A stretch of 64,000 nucleotides of DNA. It comes from an uncultured Aliiroseovarius sp. GTDB lineage: Bacteria; Pseudomonadota; Alphaproteobacteria; Rhodobacterales; Rhodobacteraceae. The translations under genes were made by a program, and so were the position numbers. The DNA is taken from contig NZ_CANMFT010000001.1 of the NCBI RefSeq assembly GCF_947497285.1, positions 248,001 to 312,000 on the forward strand, given 5' to 3'. The notes beneath the pieces are model-generated. The model was given only the letters and a program-made list of their open reading frames with translations. It was not told the DNA's origin and did no database searches. Position 1 is the first letter of the stretch; each line of letters opens with the position of its first letter. This document shows, piece by piece, positions 18,202 through 27,003 of the stretch.

Positions 18202-19167
18202 ATGTTTATCGTTCCCGAAAAAGAAATCGCCGCCCTTGTGACCCGCAAAGACAACTTTGATGCGGTTGAACAGGTGTTTGCCTCAATGGCGGGCGGGTCG
18301 GCTTATAACTTCCCGGTGATCCGTGAAGCGATTGGTCACGCCGATGCCCTTTACGGGTTCAAATCCGGGTTCGACCGGGCGGCGCTGAATCTTGGTCTGA
18401 AATCAGGCGGTTACTGGCCCGGCAATGCCGAAAAGGGGCTGACAAACCACCAGTCAACGGTGTTTCTGTTCGACGCCGACACCGGCAAATGCCGCGCCGT
18501 CGTCGGTGGCAACCTGTTGACCGCCCTGCGCACTGCGGCTGCGGCTGCCGTGTCGGTCGCGCATCTGGCGCGCAAGGACAGCAAGGTTCTGGGCATGATC
18601 GGGGCAGGGCACCAAGCCACGTTCCAGCTGCAAGCCGTGGCCGAGCAGCGCAACTTTGAAAAAGTCGTCGCGTGGAATCGGACGCCCGAAAAACTGGCCT
18701 CGCTTGAGAAAGTCGCGGGCGAGTTGGGTCTGCCGTTTGAAAGCGTCAGCCTTGATGAACTGGGCGCGCAGGCGGATGTGATCGTGACGATCGTGTCCAG
18801 CCAAGCGGCGATCCTGAAGGACGCGCAGGTCAAACCGGGCACGCATGTTGCCTGCATGGGCACCGACACCAAAGGCAAGCAAGAGGTCGAGGCTGCACTG
18901 GTCGCGCGTGCCACCGTGTTCACCGACGAAATCGCGCAGTCGATCAGCATTGGCGAAGCGCAGCACGCGGTTGCCAACGGGTCGCTGAAACAGGCTGACA
19001 TCTCGGAAATTGGCGCGGTCATCAATGGCGACCATCCCGGCCGCAGCGCGGACGACGAAGTGACGCTGTTTGACGGCACCGGCGTTGGCCTGCAAGACCT
19101 CGCCGTCGCCTCAAAGGTGGTCGATCTGGCCATCGAGAAAGGCATCGCGATCGAGGTCGATTTCTAA
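18202..19167 (+). CDS. bhcD: Iminosuccinate reductase
   Basis: This 321-aa ornithine cyclodeaminase/mu-crystallin family protein has the NAD(P) motif GMIGAGHQATFQLQAVAE (about residue 130 on) and NLLTALRTAAAAA. BhcD reduces iminosuccinate to aspartate, closing the cycle and regenerating the amino donor for BhcA. Start: AGGA lies 9 nt before the ATG at 18202; another ATG two codons earlier (18196) is too close to it, and the longer open frame from 18157 reads into the intergenic region. It is the last gene of the bhc operon. Confidence 0.88.
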   Translation: MFIVPEKEIAALVTRKDNFDAVEQVFASMAGGSAYNFPVIREAIGHADALYGFKSGFDRAALNLGLKSGGYWPGNAEKGLTNHQSTVFLFDADTGKCRAVVGGNLLTALRTAAAAAVSVAHLARKDSKVLGMIGAGHQATFQLQAVAEQRNFEKVVAWNRTPEKLASLEKVAGELGLPFESVSLDELGAQADVIVTIVSSQAAILKDAQVKPGTHVACMGTDTKGKQEVEAALVARATVFTDEIAQSISIGEAQHAVANGSLKQADISEIGAVINGDHPGRSADDEVTLFDGTGVGLQDLAVASKVVDLAIEKGIAIEVDF

Positions 19168-19236
19168 GCCGATCTTGGCCGTGCGCCTGATCTTCGGAAA
19201 ACTGGACCAACTGAGCTGGAAGAGAAAGGATACGTT

Positions 19237-19767
19237 ATGACGACCGATGTGACATCTTTGCTTTCAGCAGGTGTGAAGTTGCCGAGGGTTGAATTGAGCG
19301 CCACGGACGGTGCTCATTACGACCTGTCAGCGCTTTCAGGGATCACGGTTGTCTATGGCTATCCAAGAACAAGCCCACCGAATGCAAAACCATTGCCTGG
19401 TTGGGACGACATACCCGGCGCGCGGGGCTGCACGCCACAATCCTGTGCCTTTCGTGATCACTATGACGATCTGAAAAACCTTGGCGTTGCCAACGTATTC
19501 GGCCTGTCCGTGCAAGACTCAGCGTATCAGTCAGAGGTGGTCGAGCGGTTGCACCTGCCCTTCGCTTTGCTGTCAGATGAGAATTTGACTTTGGCCCGAT
19601 CGTTGGGATTGCAGACGTTCACGGCAGGAGGGATGGAACTTTTGCAGCGGATCACGCTTATCGTGCGCGATGGCGTTCTGGCTCATGTGATGTTTCCGGT
19701 TCGGGAACCGGAACAGAATGCAGCGGATGTCGTGGCGTGGCTGAAACGCTATGGATCGGGTCTATGA
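19237..19767 (+). CDS. Thioredoxin-dependent peroxiredoxin, PrxQ/BCP-like
   Basis: This 176-aa AhpC/TSA-family protein has GCTPQSCAFRD around residues 64-74. It matches the PrxQ/BCP spacing of peroxidatic (C65) and resolving (C70) cysteines with the following FRD. It reduces hydroperoxides in the cytoplasm. The stretch GYPRTSPPNAKPLPGWDDIPGA before the cysteines is longer than in short BCPs. It follows bhcD by 69 nt on the same strand and may be co-transcribed; no functional link to the cycle is obvious beyond oxidative stress. Confidence 0.75.
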   Translation: MTTDVTSLLSAGVKLPRVELSATDGAHYDLSALSGITVVYGYPRTSPPNAKPLPGWDDIPGARGCTPQSCAFRDHYDDLKNLGVANVFGLSVQDSAYQSEVVERLHLPFALLSDENLTLARSLGLQTFTAGGMELLQRITLIVRDGVLAHVMFPVREPEQNAADVVAWLKRYGSGL

Positions 19768-19927
19768 TCTTCTGCCAGATCAACGCTGTGCTCGGCGAGA
19801 GTCGGGTGCGGAATGCGCCTAGCTGGACGAAACATATTTTTTAGTCGGCATGACAACACGTGGCGCAAACCCACAGCATGCTGAACGCGGTGCCCCAGCG
19901 GCCCGCACCTTGGAGGAGGAACAGAAC

Positions 19928-22204
19928 ATGGCACTGGACAACAAAAGCGACGACAAACGTCAGGAAGCTTTGGATTACCACGAGTTTCCACGCCCCGGAA
20001 AACTTGAGATCCGCGCCACCAAGCCAATGGCCACTGGACGCGACCTTTCGAATGCCTACAGCCCCGGCGTGGCGGATGCCTGCCTTGAGATCGAAAAGAA
20101 CCCGGCGGATGCCGCGCGCTATACGTCAAAAGGCAATCTGGTTGCTGTGATCTCGAACGGAACGGCCGTTCTGGGTCTGGGCAATATCGGCGCGCAAGCG
20201 TCCAAGCCCGTGATGGAAGGCAAGGCGGTTCTGTTCAAGAAATTCGCGGGCATTGATTGCTTTGATATCGAGGTCAACGAAACCGACCCCGAAAAGCTGG
20301 CCGAGATTGTTGCCAAGCTGGAACCCACCTTTGGCGCGGTTAACCTTGAAGACATCAAAGCGCCCGACTGCTTTCTGGTGGAGGAGCTGTGCAAGCAGAA
20401 GATGAACATTCCGGTGTTCCACGACGACCAGCACGGCACGGCGATTGTGGCCTCGGCGGCGGCGTTCAACGCGCTGATCGTGGCGAAAAAGGATGTGGCC
20501 AAGATTAAGGTTGTGGCCCTTGGCGCGGGTGCTGCTGGCATTGCCTGTCTGAAAATGCTGATGGTGATGGGTGTCAAGAAAGAGCATATCACCATGCTGG
20601 ACAGTAAGGGCGTGGTCCACACGGGCCGCACCGATCTGAACACGCAAAAGCAGGAATTCGCCCGCGACACCGACATGCGCACAACCGATGATGCGATGGT
20701 CGGGGCGGACCTGTTTCTTGGTGTCTCTGGCCCCGGTTTGCTGACCAAAGAGATGGTCGCGAAAATGGCGGATGATCCGATCATCTTTGCGCTGGCGAAT
20801 CCCACACCCGAGATCATGCCCGAGGTCGCCCGCGAGGTTGCCCCCGGCGCGCTGATCGCCACGGGTCGGTCGGATTACCCCAATCAGGTCAACAACGTGC
20901 TGTGTTTCCCGTTCATCTTCCGCGGTGCTCTGGACAGTGGCGCGACCGAGATCAATGACGAGATGAAACTGGCCTGCGTTGAAGCAATTGCGAGCCTTGC
21001 GCGCGAAACCACCTCGGCGGAAGTTGGTGTCGCTTATCGCGGCGAGCGTCTGACCTTTGGGCCGGAATACCTGATCCCGAAACCGTTTGACCCGCGCCTT
21101 CTGCCGACGATTGCCACAGCGGTCGCACGCGCCGCGATCGCGTCAGGCGTGGCCACGCGCGCGCTTGATCTGGACGAATACAAGACGACGCTTCAGGGCG
21201 AGGTCTTCCGGTCCTATTCCATCATGCGCCGTGTGTTCGATGCCGCCCGTGCCGCCAAGCGCCGGATCGTGTTTGCCGAGGGTGAAGATGAACGCGTGTT
21301 GCGCGCCGCCCAGTCGATGGTCGAAGAAGGGGTCGATACGCCGATCCTGATTGGGCGTCCCGAAGTGGTCGAGGCGCGATTGGACCGCGAAGGGTTGAAA
21401 ATTCGTCCGGGCAAGGACTTTGAGCTTGTGAACCCGGAAAGCGACCCGCGCTATCGCGACTATTGGGAAACCTATCATAGTGTTCTGGCGCGCAAAGGCG
21501 TCACGCCCGATCTGGCGAAAGCCATTCTGCGCACCAACACCACGGCGATCGCGGCTGTGATGGTGCGTCGCGGCGATGCCGACAGCATGGTTTGTGGCAC
21601 TTTTGGCGAGTTTCGTTGGCACCTGAACTATGCCACACAGCTGCTGGCCGAGGGTGAATTGCATCCGGTCGGCGCGCTGTCTTTGGTCATCCTTGATCAA
21701 GGCCCAATGTTCGTGGCCGACACGCATGTCAACATCGAGCCCACTGCGCAACAATTGTCAGAAACCGTGGTTGCCGCTGCACGTCACGTTCAGCGGTTTG
21801 GGATCACACCGCGGATTGCGCTGTGTTCGGGCTCGCAGTTTGGCAACCTTGACAGTGCCTCGGGTCGTGCGATGCGCGGGGCTCTGGACATTCTTGACGC
21901 TCAGGATCTGAACTTCGAATACGAAGGCGAGATGCACACCGACGCGGCCCTTGACCCGGACCTGCGCGAACGTCTGTTCCCCGGTGGGCGACTGACGGGC
22001 AAAGCAAACGTGCTGGTCTTTGCCAACACGGATGCCGCAGGGGCCACACGCAATATTTTGAAGTCGGTCGCGGGGGGGCTGGAAGTTGGCCCTATCCTGA
22101 TGGGAATGGGAAATCGGGTGCATATCGTGACGCCCTCGATCACCGTAAGGGGAATTTTGAACACCGCTGCATTGGCGGGATCTGCGGTGTCCAGCTACGG
22201 CTGA
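19928..22204 (+). CDS. maeB: NADP-dependent malic enzyme with C-terminal phosphotransacetylase-like domain
   Basis: This 758-aa protein has a malic enzyme N-terminal domain (about 20-155, with YSPGVADACLEI), an NAD(P)-binding malic domain (about 165-400) and a C-terminal PTA/PTB domain (about 430-758), which is the usual MaeB layout of alphaproteobacteria. It decarboxylates malate to pyruvate. I start it at MALDNKSD, preceded by GAGGAGGAAC, rather than 26 codons earlier. After the bhc operon it can move C4 acids made from glyoxylate to pyruvate. The PTA-like domain is normally regulatory rather than catalytic. Confidence 0.93.
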   Translation: MALDNKSDDKRQEALDYHEFPRPGKLEIRATKPMATGRDLSNAYSPGVADACLEIEKNPADAARYTSKGNLVAVISNGTAVLGLGNIGAQASKPVMEGKAVLFKKFAGIDCFDIEVNETDPEKLAEIVAKLEPTFGAVNLEDIKAPDCFLVEELCKQKMNIPVFHDDQHGTAIVASAAAFNALIVAKKDVAKIKVVALGAGAAGIACLKMLMVMGVKKEHITMLDSKGVVHTGRTDLNTQKQEFARDTDMRTTDDAMVGADLFLGVSGPGLLTKEMVAKMADDPIIFALANPTPEIMPEVAREVAPGALIATGRSDYPNQVNNVLCFPFIFRGALDSGATEINDEMKLACVEAIASLARETTSAEVGVAYRGERLTFGPEYLIPKPFDPRLLPTIATAVARAAIASGVATRALDLDEYKTTLQGEVFRSYSIMRRVFDAARAAKRRIVFAEGEDERVLRAAQSMVEEGVDTPILIGRPEVVEARLDREGLKIRPGKDFELVNPESDPRYRDYWETYHSVLARKGVTPDLAKAILRTNTTAIAAVMVRRGDADSMVCGTFGEFRWHLNYATQLLAEGELHPVGALSLVILDQGPMFVADTHVNIEPTAQQLSETVVAAARHVQRFGITPRIALCSGSQFGNLDSASGRAMRGALDILDAQDLNFEYEGEMHTDAALDPDLRERLFPGGRLTGKANVLVFANTDAAGATRNILKSVAGGLEVGPILMGMGNRVHIVTPSITVRGILNTAALAGSAVSSYG

Positions 22205-22286
22205 GCATCGGGTTGTAGGTCGAGGATCGCCGTAGGAGCGTTCCGACCTCACGGCCATAAACACACATTGGAGGAGGATAACCAAA

Positions 22287-23780
22287 GTGTCAGCACTTAC
22301 TACAGACGTGGACGCAGTTGACGAGAAACTGCCGCCCGCGAAACTTTTCACGCTCGGACTACAGCACGTTCTTGTGATGTATGCCGGGGCCATCGCCGTG
22401 CCGCTGATTGTTGGCCGCGTTCTGAAACTTAACCCTGAACAAGTGGCCTTTCTAATCTCGGCCGACCTTTTTGTGTGTGGCGTCGTGACCATCATCCAAT
22501 CGCTGGGCGCGTCCAAATGGTTTGGCATCAAGATGCCCGTCATGATGGGCGTGACCTTTGCGTCGGTCGGCCCCATGGTGTCGATCGCCGTGGCAAACCC
22601 CGGCGTTGATGGGGCGCGAATGATCTTCGGGGCCATTATTGGCGCCGGTATCATCGCGATGCTGATCGCGCCACTGGTCAGTCGCATGTTGCGATTCTTC
22701 CCACCCGTTGTCACAGGCACGATCATCCTTGTAATCGGTGTTACCTTGATGCGCGTTGGGATCAACTGGATCTTCGGTCTGCCTGTCGGCCCCACCGCCC
22801 CTTCGGTCATGGACCCGTCCCACATTGACTGGCTGAACCAAGTGAAAGAGCTGGGCGCGGGCGTTGTGCCGGAAATCCCCAACGGGCTGAAGCTGGCCCC
22901 GACTGTGGATAACGTGAAATACGCCACCCCGCAAAACATGATGATCTCGGGCCTTGTGCTGTTGACCATCGTGCTTGTGATGAAGTTCGCAACCGGCTTC
23001 CTTGCCAACATCTCGGTCCTGCTTGGCATTATCGTGGGCGCGGTCTTTGCGGCCTCGATCGGGATGATGAATTTTGACAGTGTCGGCCATGCGGGCTGGT
23101 TTGCCCTGATCACACCTTTCCGTTTCGGCTTGCCGATCTTCGATCCGATCATGATCCTGACCATGACGCTTGTCATGATCGTTGTGATGATTGAATCGAC
23201 CGGTATGTTCCTGGCCTTGGGCGAGATGTGCAACAAGAAGATCGAACGCCCGTCGCTGTCGGCTGGCCTTCGGACAGACGGTCTGGGCACGCTGATCGGT
23301 GGGGTGTTCAACACCTTCCCCTATACATCCTTCAGTCAGAATGTGGGCCTTGTCGGCGTGACCGGCATCCGTAGCCGCTATGTCTGTGTGGCCGGTGGTG
23401 CGATCATGATCGTGCTGGGTCTGGTGCCCAAAATGGGCGCGCTGGTCGAAGCCCTGCCGGTTGCCGTTCTTGGCGGTGCTGGTCTGGTGATGTTCGGCAT
23501 GGTTGCCGCAACTGGCGTGCGCATTCTGGGTGGCGTTGACTTCAAGACCAACCGTTACAACGGTCTGATCGTCGCCATTTCGCTGGGCATGGGGATGATC
23601 CCCCTGATCGCGCCGCAGTTCACCATGTGGTTGCCGCACTCGATCGAGCCGCTGATCCACTCGGGTATTCTTCTGGCGGCGATTGCCTCGGTTGTGTTGA
23701 ACATCGTGCTTAACGGCACCAAGGACGTGTCAGAGGAAGAGCTGGTGCAGGCCGCTAAGCAATCAGATGGTGGTCACTGA
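22287..23780 (+). CDS. NCS2-family nucleobase:cation symporter
   Basis: This 497-aa membrane protein has about 12-14 hydrophobic segments and NCS2 landmarks (LGLQHVLVMYAGAIAVPLIVG, and FPYTSFSQNVGLVGVTGIRSR with the conserved QN). It starts with GTG, preceded by GGAGGAGGAT. NCS2 proteins import uracil, xanthine, hypoxanthine or urate with protons. A second, more distant NCS2 gene lies at 31173-32609 in the urate cluster. Substrate is not readable here; xanthine or uracil uptake fits the purine context. Confidence 0.87.
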   Translation: MSALTTDVDAVDEKLPPAKLFTLGLQHVLVMYAGAIAVPLIVGRVLKLNPEQVAFLISADLFVCGVVTIIQSLGASKWFGIKMPVMMGVTFASVGPMVSIAVANPGVDGARMIFGAIIGAGIIAMLIAPLVSRMLRFFPPVVTGTIILVIGVTLMRVGINWIFGLPVGPTAPSVMDPSHIDWLNQVKELGAGVVPEIPNGLKLAPTVDNVKYATPQNMMISGLVLLTIVLVMKFATGFLANISVLLGIIVGAVFAASIGMMNFDSVGHAGWFALITPFRFGLPIFDPIMILTMTLVMIVVMIESTGMFLALGEMCNKKIERPSLSAGLRTDGLGTLIGGVFNTFPYTSFSQNVGLVGVTGIRSRYVCVAGGAIMIVLGLVPKMGALVEALPVAVLGGAGLVMFGMVAATGVRILGGVDFKTNRYNGLIVAISLGMGMIPLIAPQFTMWLPHSIEPLIHSGILLAAIASVVLNIVLNGTKDVSEEELVQAAKQSDGGH

Positions 23781-23857
23781 TTCACTGATCTGACAAGCTG
23801 GTAAAATTGGGGAAGGGGCTTTGTCCCTTCCCTTTCTTGTTGGCAAAGGAAAAACGC

Positions 23858-24364
23858 ATGTTGCTGGGGATCACCTTGCTTTATGTCGGCGCGGTGCTGG
23901 TGCTGAACAGCATCTGGCTGGCGGGTCGGATTGAAGATCGCGAGATCATCGTGATCAATGTGGCTGTCGCGGCGATTTCGACCTCTATCGCGTTGGGCTT
24001 GGCCATCGGGGCGACGGATCAGACCGGGATGCGCGACGCGGCGATGACGCTGCTGTTTGCGATCACCTATGGGTGGGTCGCCTATAACCGGGCGTCCGGC
24101 AGTGACGGGCGCGGGCTTGGATGGTTCAGCCTGTTCGTCGCAATCACCGTCCTGCCCATGGCTTTCGTGGCTGCGCCCCCATCCCTTTGGGGCATGTGGA
24201 TGGCGGCAAGCTGGGCAGCGTGGTCGGGGTTGTGGTTTATCTATTTCCTGGAACTGGGGTTGGGCTGGAACATCCGCAAGCTGACGGTCGCGACGACCTT
24301 TGCCACGGGCGTTTTGACCGGCTGGCTGCCGGGTCTATTATTCTTGCATAGCGTGATGCCCTAA
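23858..24364 (+). CDS. AmiS/UreI-family urea/short-chain amide channel
   Basis: This 168-aa protein has about six hydrophobic spans and begins MLLGITLLYVGAVLVLNSIW, then GRIEDREI, the hallmark N-terminus of AmiS/UreI. I choose this ATG because AAAGGAAA precedes it; the frame extends 17 codons upstream without support. Members let urea or small amides cross the inner membrane. In this window urea would be a product of ureidoglycolate lysis by AllA, and the NCS2 gene lies immediately upstream, so a nitrogen-scavenging role is reasonable. Confidence 0.82.
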   Translation: MLLGITLLYVGAVLVLNSIWLAGRIEDREIIVINVAVAAISTSIALGLAIGATDQTGMRDAAMTLLFAITYGWVAYNRASGSDGRGLGWFSLFVAITVLPMAFVAAPPSLWGMWMAASWAAWSGLWFIYFLELGLGWNIRKLTVATTFATGVLTGWLPGLLFLHSVMP

Positions 24365-24368
24365 CGGG

Positions 24369-25121
24369 TCAGGCCGCGAGGAAGCGATAAAAGAAAACGG
24401 CGCTCATCGAGAAGCCGATCACGGCGATGATCAGGCGCAGGACCGGCACCGGGATCGCACGGGCGACGGGGGCGCCGGTATAGCCGCCAATGGTGGACGC
24501 CACCATCATCACCAGCGCCTGCTGCCATGCCACCAGCCCCGCCAGCGCGAAGATCGCAACTGAAATGGCGGACAGCGCGAAAGACAGCCCGTTTTTCAAC
24601 CCGTTCATCTGGTGGATGTTGGACATGCCCCAAAGCGAAAACAGCGCCAGCAGGACGATCCCCAACCCGCCGTTGAAATAACCGCCATAGATGCTGATCC
24701 CAAACAGCCCAACCGCCCCGTAGGGGGTGACGGATCGACTGTGCTTGGCGCTCCAGTCGCGCAACTGATTGCCAAACAGAAAGACCAACGTCGCCGCGAG
24801 CAGCAGAAACGGCACCACGGCGGCAAATGCCTTGTCGGACGAGATCAACAGAAGCCCCGCGCCGACAACCCCGCCCGCGAGTGTGACCAATGTCAGTTTA
24901 ACCATCAGTTTGCGGTCAAAGCTTTTAAGCTCAGGCAAGAACCCCATCGCGCCGCCCAGATAGCCGGGAAAAACCGCAACGGCGCTGGTGGCATTCGCGG
25001 CCACAACCGGCACGCCGGTAAAGACCAATGCGGGCAGGGTCAGGAAGGTGCCGCCACCGGCGATGGTGTTCAAAACGCCCGCCGCATAGGCCGCGATGGC
25101 AAGGATGATGAAGTCTTGCAT
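24369..25121 (-). CDS. TauE/SafE-family sulfite/organic anion exporter
   Basis: This 250-aa membrane protein has two repeated halves, each beginning with a glycine-rich hydrophobic segment (AAGVLNTIAGGGTFLTLPAL and GYFNGGLGIVLLALFSL), typical of TauE/SafE. Start MQDFIILAI is taken because it opens the first membrane span; the longer frame adds 40 polar residues. It runs convergent to the UreI-like gene with a 4-nt gap. Substrate unknown: sulfite, sulfoacetate or other organic acids are carried by relatives. Confidence 0.82.
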   Translation of the reverse strand: MQDFIILAIAAYAAGVLNTIAGGGTFLTLPALVFTGVPVVAANATSAVAVFPGYLGGAMGFLPELKSFDRKLMVKLTLVTLAGGVVGAGLLLISSDKAFAAVVPFLLLAATLVFLFGNQLRDWSAKHSRSVTPYGAVGLFGISIYGGYFNGGLGIVLLALFSLWGMSNIHQMNGLKNGLSFALSAISVAIFALAGLVAWQQALVMMVASTIGGYTGAPVARAIPVPVLRLIIAVIGFSMSAVFFYRFLAA

Positions 25122-25244
25122 GAAGGATGCTCGTCTTTGGGTTGCCCCATTCTTAGGGGGCTGGGGTAAGGGCTGCAACAAAGGAAAAGGCGCGCCACGA
25201 TGGGCGCGCCTTGTCTGTTCTGCGGGCCCGGTTCGGGCCACCTA

Positions 25245-26990
25245 TCACTTCTTGCGTTTCTTCGGCGGGATCAGGTCGGTGATCGTGCCTTCGAACATCT
25301 CGGCGGCAAAGTTCACAGTTTCCGACAGGGTCGGGTGCGGGTGGATGGTGTGACCCAGATCGACCGCATCCGCGCCCATCTCGATCGCCAGCGCGACTTC
25401 GGCGATCAGGTCGCCCGCGTTGGGGCCGACGATGCCCGCGCCGATCACCCGATCATCAGCCTCGTCAAAGAGCAATTTGGTGATCCCTTCAGAGCGTCCC
25501 AGCGACAGCGACCGGCCCGAGGCTGCCCAAGGGAAGCTGCCCTTGCCGACCTTGATGCCTTGCGCCTTGGCCTCGGTTTCTGTCAGGCCGACCCAAGCCA
25601 CTTCGGGGTCGGTATAAGCGACGGAGGGGATGACGCGCGCATCAAAGAAGCGTTTTTCCCCGGCGGCGACTTCGGCGGCGACCTTGCCTTCATGCACGGC
25701 CTTGTGTGCCAGCATCGGTTGGCCGACCACATCGCCGATAGCGAAGATATGTGGCACACCGGTGCGCTGCTGGTTGTCCACGTTGATGAAGCCGCGTTCG
25801 TCCACGGCAACACCAGCTTTTTCGGCGTCGACCATTTTCCCGTTGGGCTTGCGTCCAACCGCGACCAACACCTTGTCGAACGTGTCGGTTTTCTCGCCGT
25901 CCGGGCCTTCCATCGTGACCTTCAGGCCCTTCTTCTGCGCCTCGACCGCAGTGACTTTCGTCTTGGTCAGGATCGCTTCATAGCGCCCCTCGATCCGCTT
26001 GTGCAAAGGTTTCACGATGTCTTTGTCGGCGCCCGGAATGATCTGATCCATGAACTCAACAATGGTCACTTTCGACCCCAGCGCATCATAGACCGTGGCC
26101 ATTTCCAAGCCGATGATCCCGCCGCCAAGCACCAACAGGCGCTTCGGCACGTCTTCAAGCTCCAACGCGCCAGTTGAATCGATCACACGTGGGTCGTCAT
26201 GCGGGATGAAGGGCAGGGTGACGGGTTCGGAACCCGCCGCGATCACGCATTGATCGAAGCTGACTTTGGTGATGCCGTCATCGGTCTGCACCTCGATCAT
26301 GTTCGGGCCAGAGAAGCGGCCATAGCCGTTCACGACCTGAACCTTGCGGCCCTTGGCCAGCCCGGACAGACCACCCGTCAGCCCGGTCACGACCGAAGAT
26401 TTCCAGTCGAGAAGCTTCTTAAGGTCCACCTTGGGTTTTGAGAAGGTGATGCCGTGCTCGCCCATCTCTTCCGCCTCGGTGATGACCTTGGCGGCGTGCA
26501 ACAGGGCTTTTGACGGAATACAGCCCACGTTCAGGCAGACCCCGCCAAGCGAGCTGTCTTTTTCGATCAGCACGACCTTTTTGCCAAGGTCAGCAGCGCG
26601 GAAGGCGGCGGTATAGCCACCGGGGCCAGAGCCCAGAACAACCACTTCGCCGTGAATATCACCGGGGCCGGTTGCCGTGCCTGTCGCCGCAATAGCGGCT
26701 GGGGCAGGGGCGGCGGCGTCCTGTGCGGCCGCCGTTGCTTCGGCAGGCGCGTCACCCGCGTCGGCTGCGTCCAGCACCATGATGACCGAGCCTTCGGACA
26801 CCGTGTCGCCTTCGGCCACTTTGATTTCCTTCACCACACCTGCGGCGGGCGAGGGCACTTCCATCGTGGCTTTGTCGCTTTCCAACTCTAACAGCGGGTC
26901 TTCGACCGCAACCGTGTCACCCACGGCCACAAGAATGCCGATGACCGGAATGTCCGAGAAATCGCCAATATCAGGAACTTTTACATCCAT
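25245..26990 (-). CDS. lpdA: Dihydrolipoamide dehydrogenase (PDH E3) with N-terminal lipoyl domain
   Basis: This 581-aa protein has a lipoyl domain at residues 1-80 (ELESDKATMEVPSPAAG, lysine about 42), an Ala/Pro-rich linker (about 82-110), then an FAD/NAD disulfide oxidoreductase with GSGPGGYTAAFRAADLG and the redox pair in GGVCLNVGCIPSK. The C-terminal dimer domain contains the catalytic His in GHTIHPHPTLSE. It reoxidises the lipoamide of E2 with NAD+. The extra lipoyl domain is known for E3s of PDH operons in several proteobacteria. It lies 13 nt after aceF in the same operon. Confidence 0.95.
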   Translation of the reverse strand: MDVKVPDIGDFSDIPVIGILVAVGDTVAVEDPLLELESDKATMEVPSPAAGVVKEIKVAEGDTVSEGSVIMVLDAADAGDAPAEATAAAQDAAAPAPAAIAATGTATGPGDIHGEVVVLGSGPGGYTAAFRAADLGKKVVLIEKDSSLGGVCLNVGCIPSKALLHAAKVITEAEEMGEHGITFSKPKVDLKKLLDWKSSVVTGLTGGLSGLAKGRKVQVVNGYGRFSGPNMIEVQTDDGITKVSFDQCVIAAGSEPVTLPFIPHDDPRVIDSTGALELEDVPKRLLVLGGGIIGLEMATVYDALGSKVTIVEFMDQIIPGADKDIVKPLHKRIEGRYEAILTKTKVTAVEAQKKGLKVTMEGPDGEKTDTFDKVLVAVGRKPNGKMVDAEKAGVAVDERGFINVDNQQRTGVPHIFAIGDVVGQPMLAHKAVHEGKVAAEVAAGEKRFFDARVIPSVAYTDPEVAWVGLTETEAKAQGIKVGKGSFPWAASGRSLSLGRSEGITKLLFDEADDRVIGAGIVGPNAGDLIAEVALAIEMGADAVDLGHTIHPHPTLSETVNFAAEMFEGTITDLIPPKKRKK

Positions 26991-27003
26991 GTCTTCGTTC
27001 CCC

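Noticed and set aside
14816-19167. Glycine/serine cycle or plain serine-glyoxylate and threonine metabolism
   Set aside because: Individual families would allow it, but the fixed order of aminotransferase, dehydratase, aldolase and reductase with a divergent IclR gene is specific to bhc.
21758-23314. A 518-codon open frame on the minus strand
   Set aside because: It spans maeB and the NCS2 gene in antisense and has no family resemblance; the plus-strand genes explain the region.
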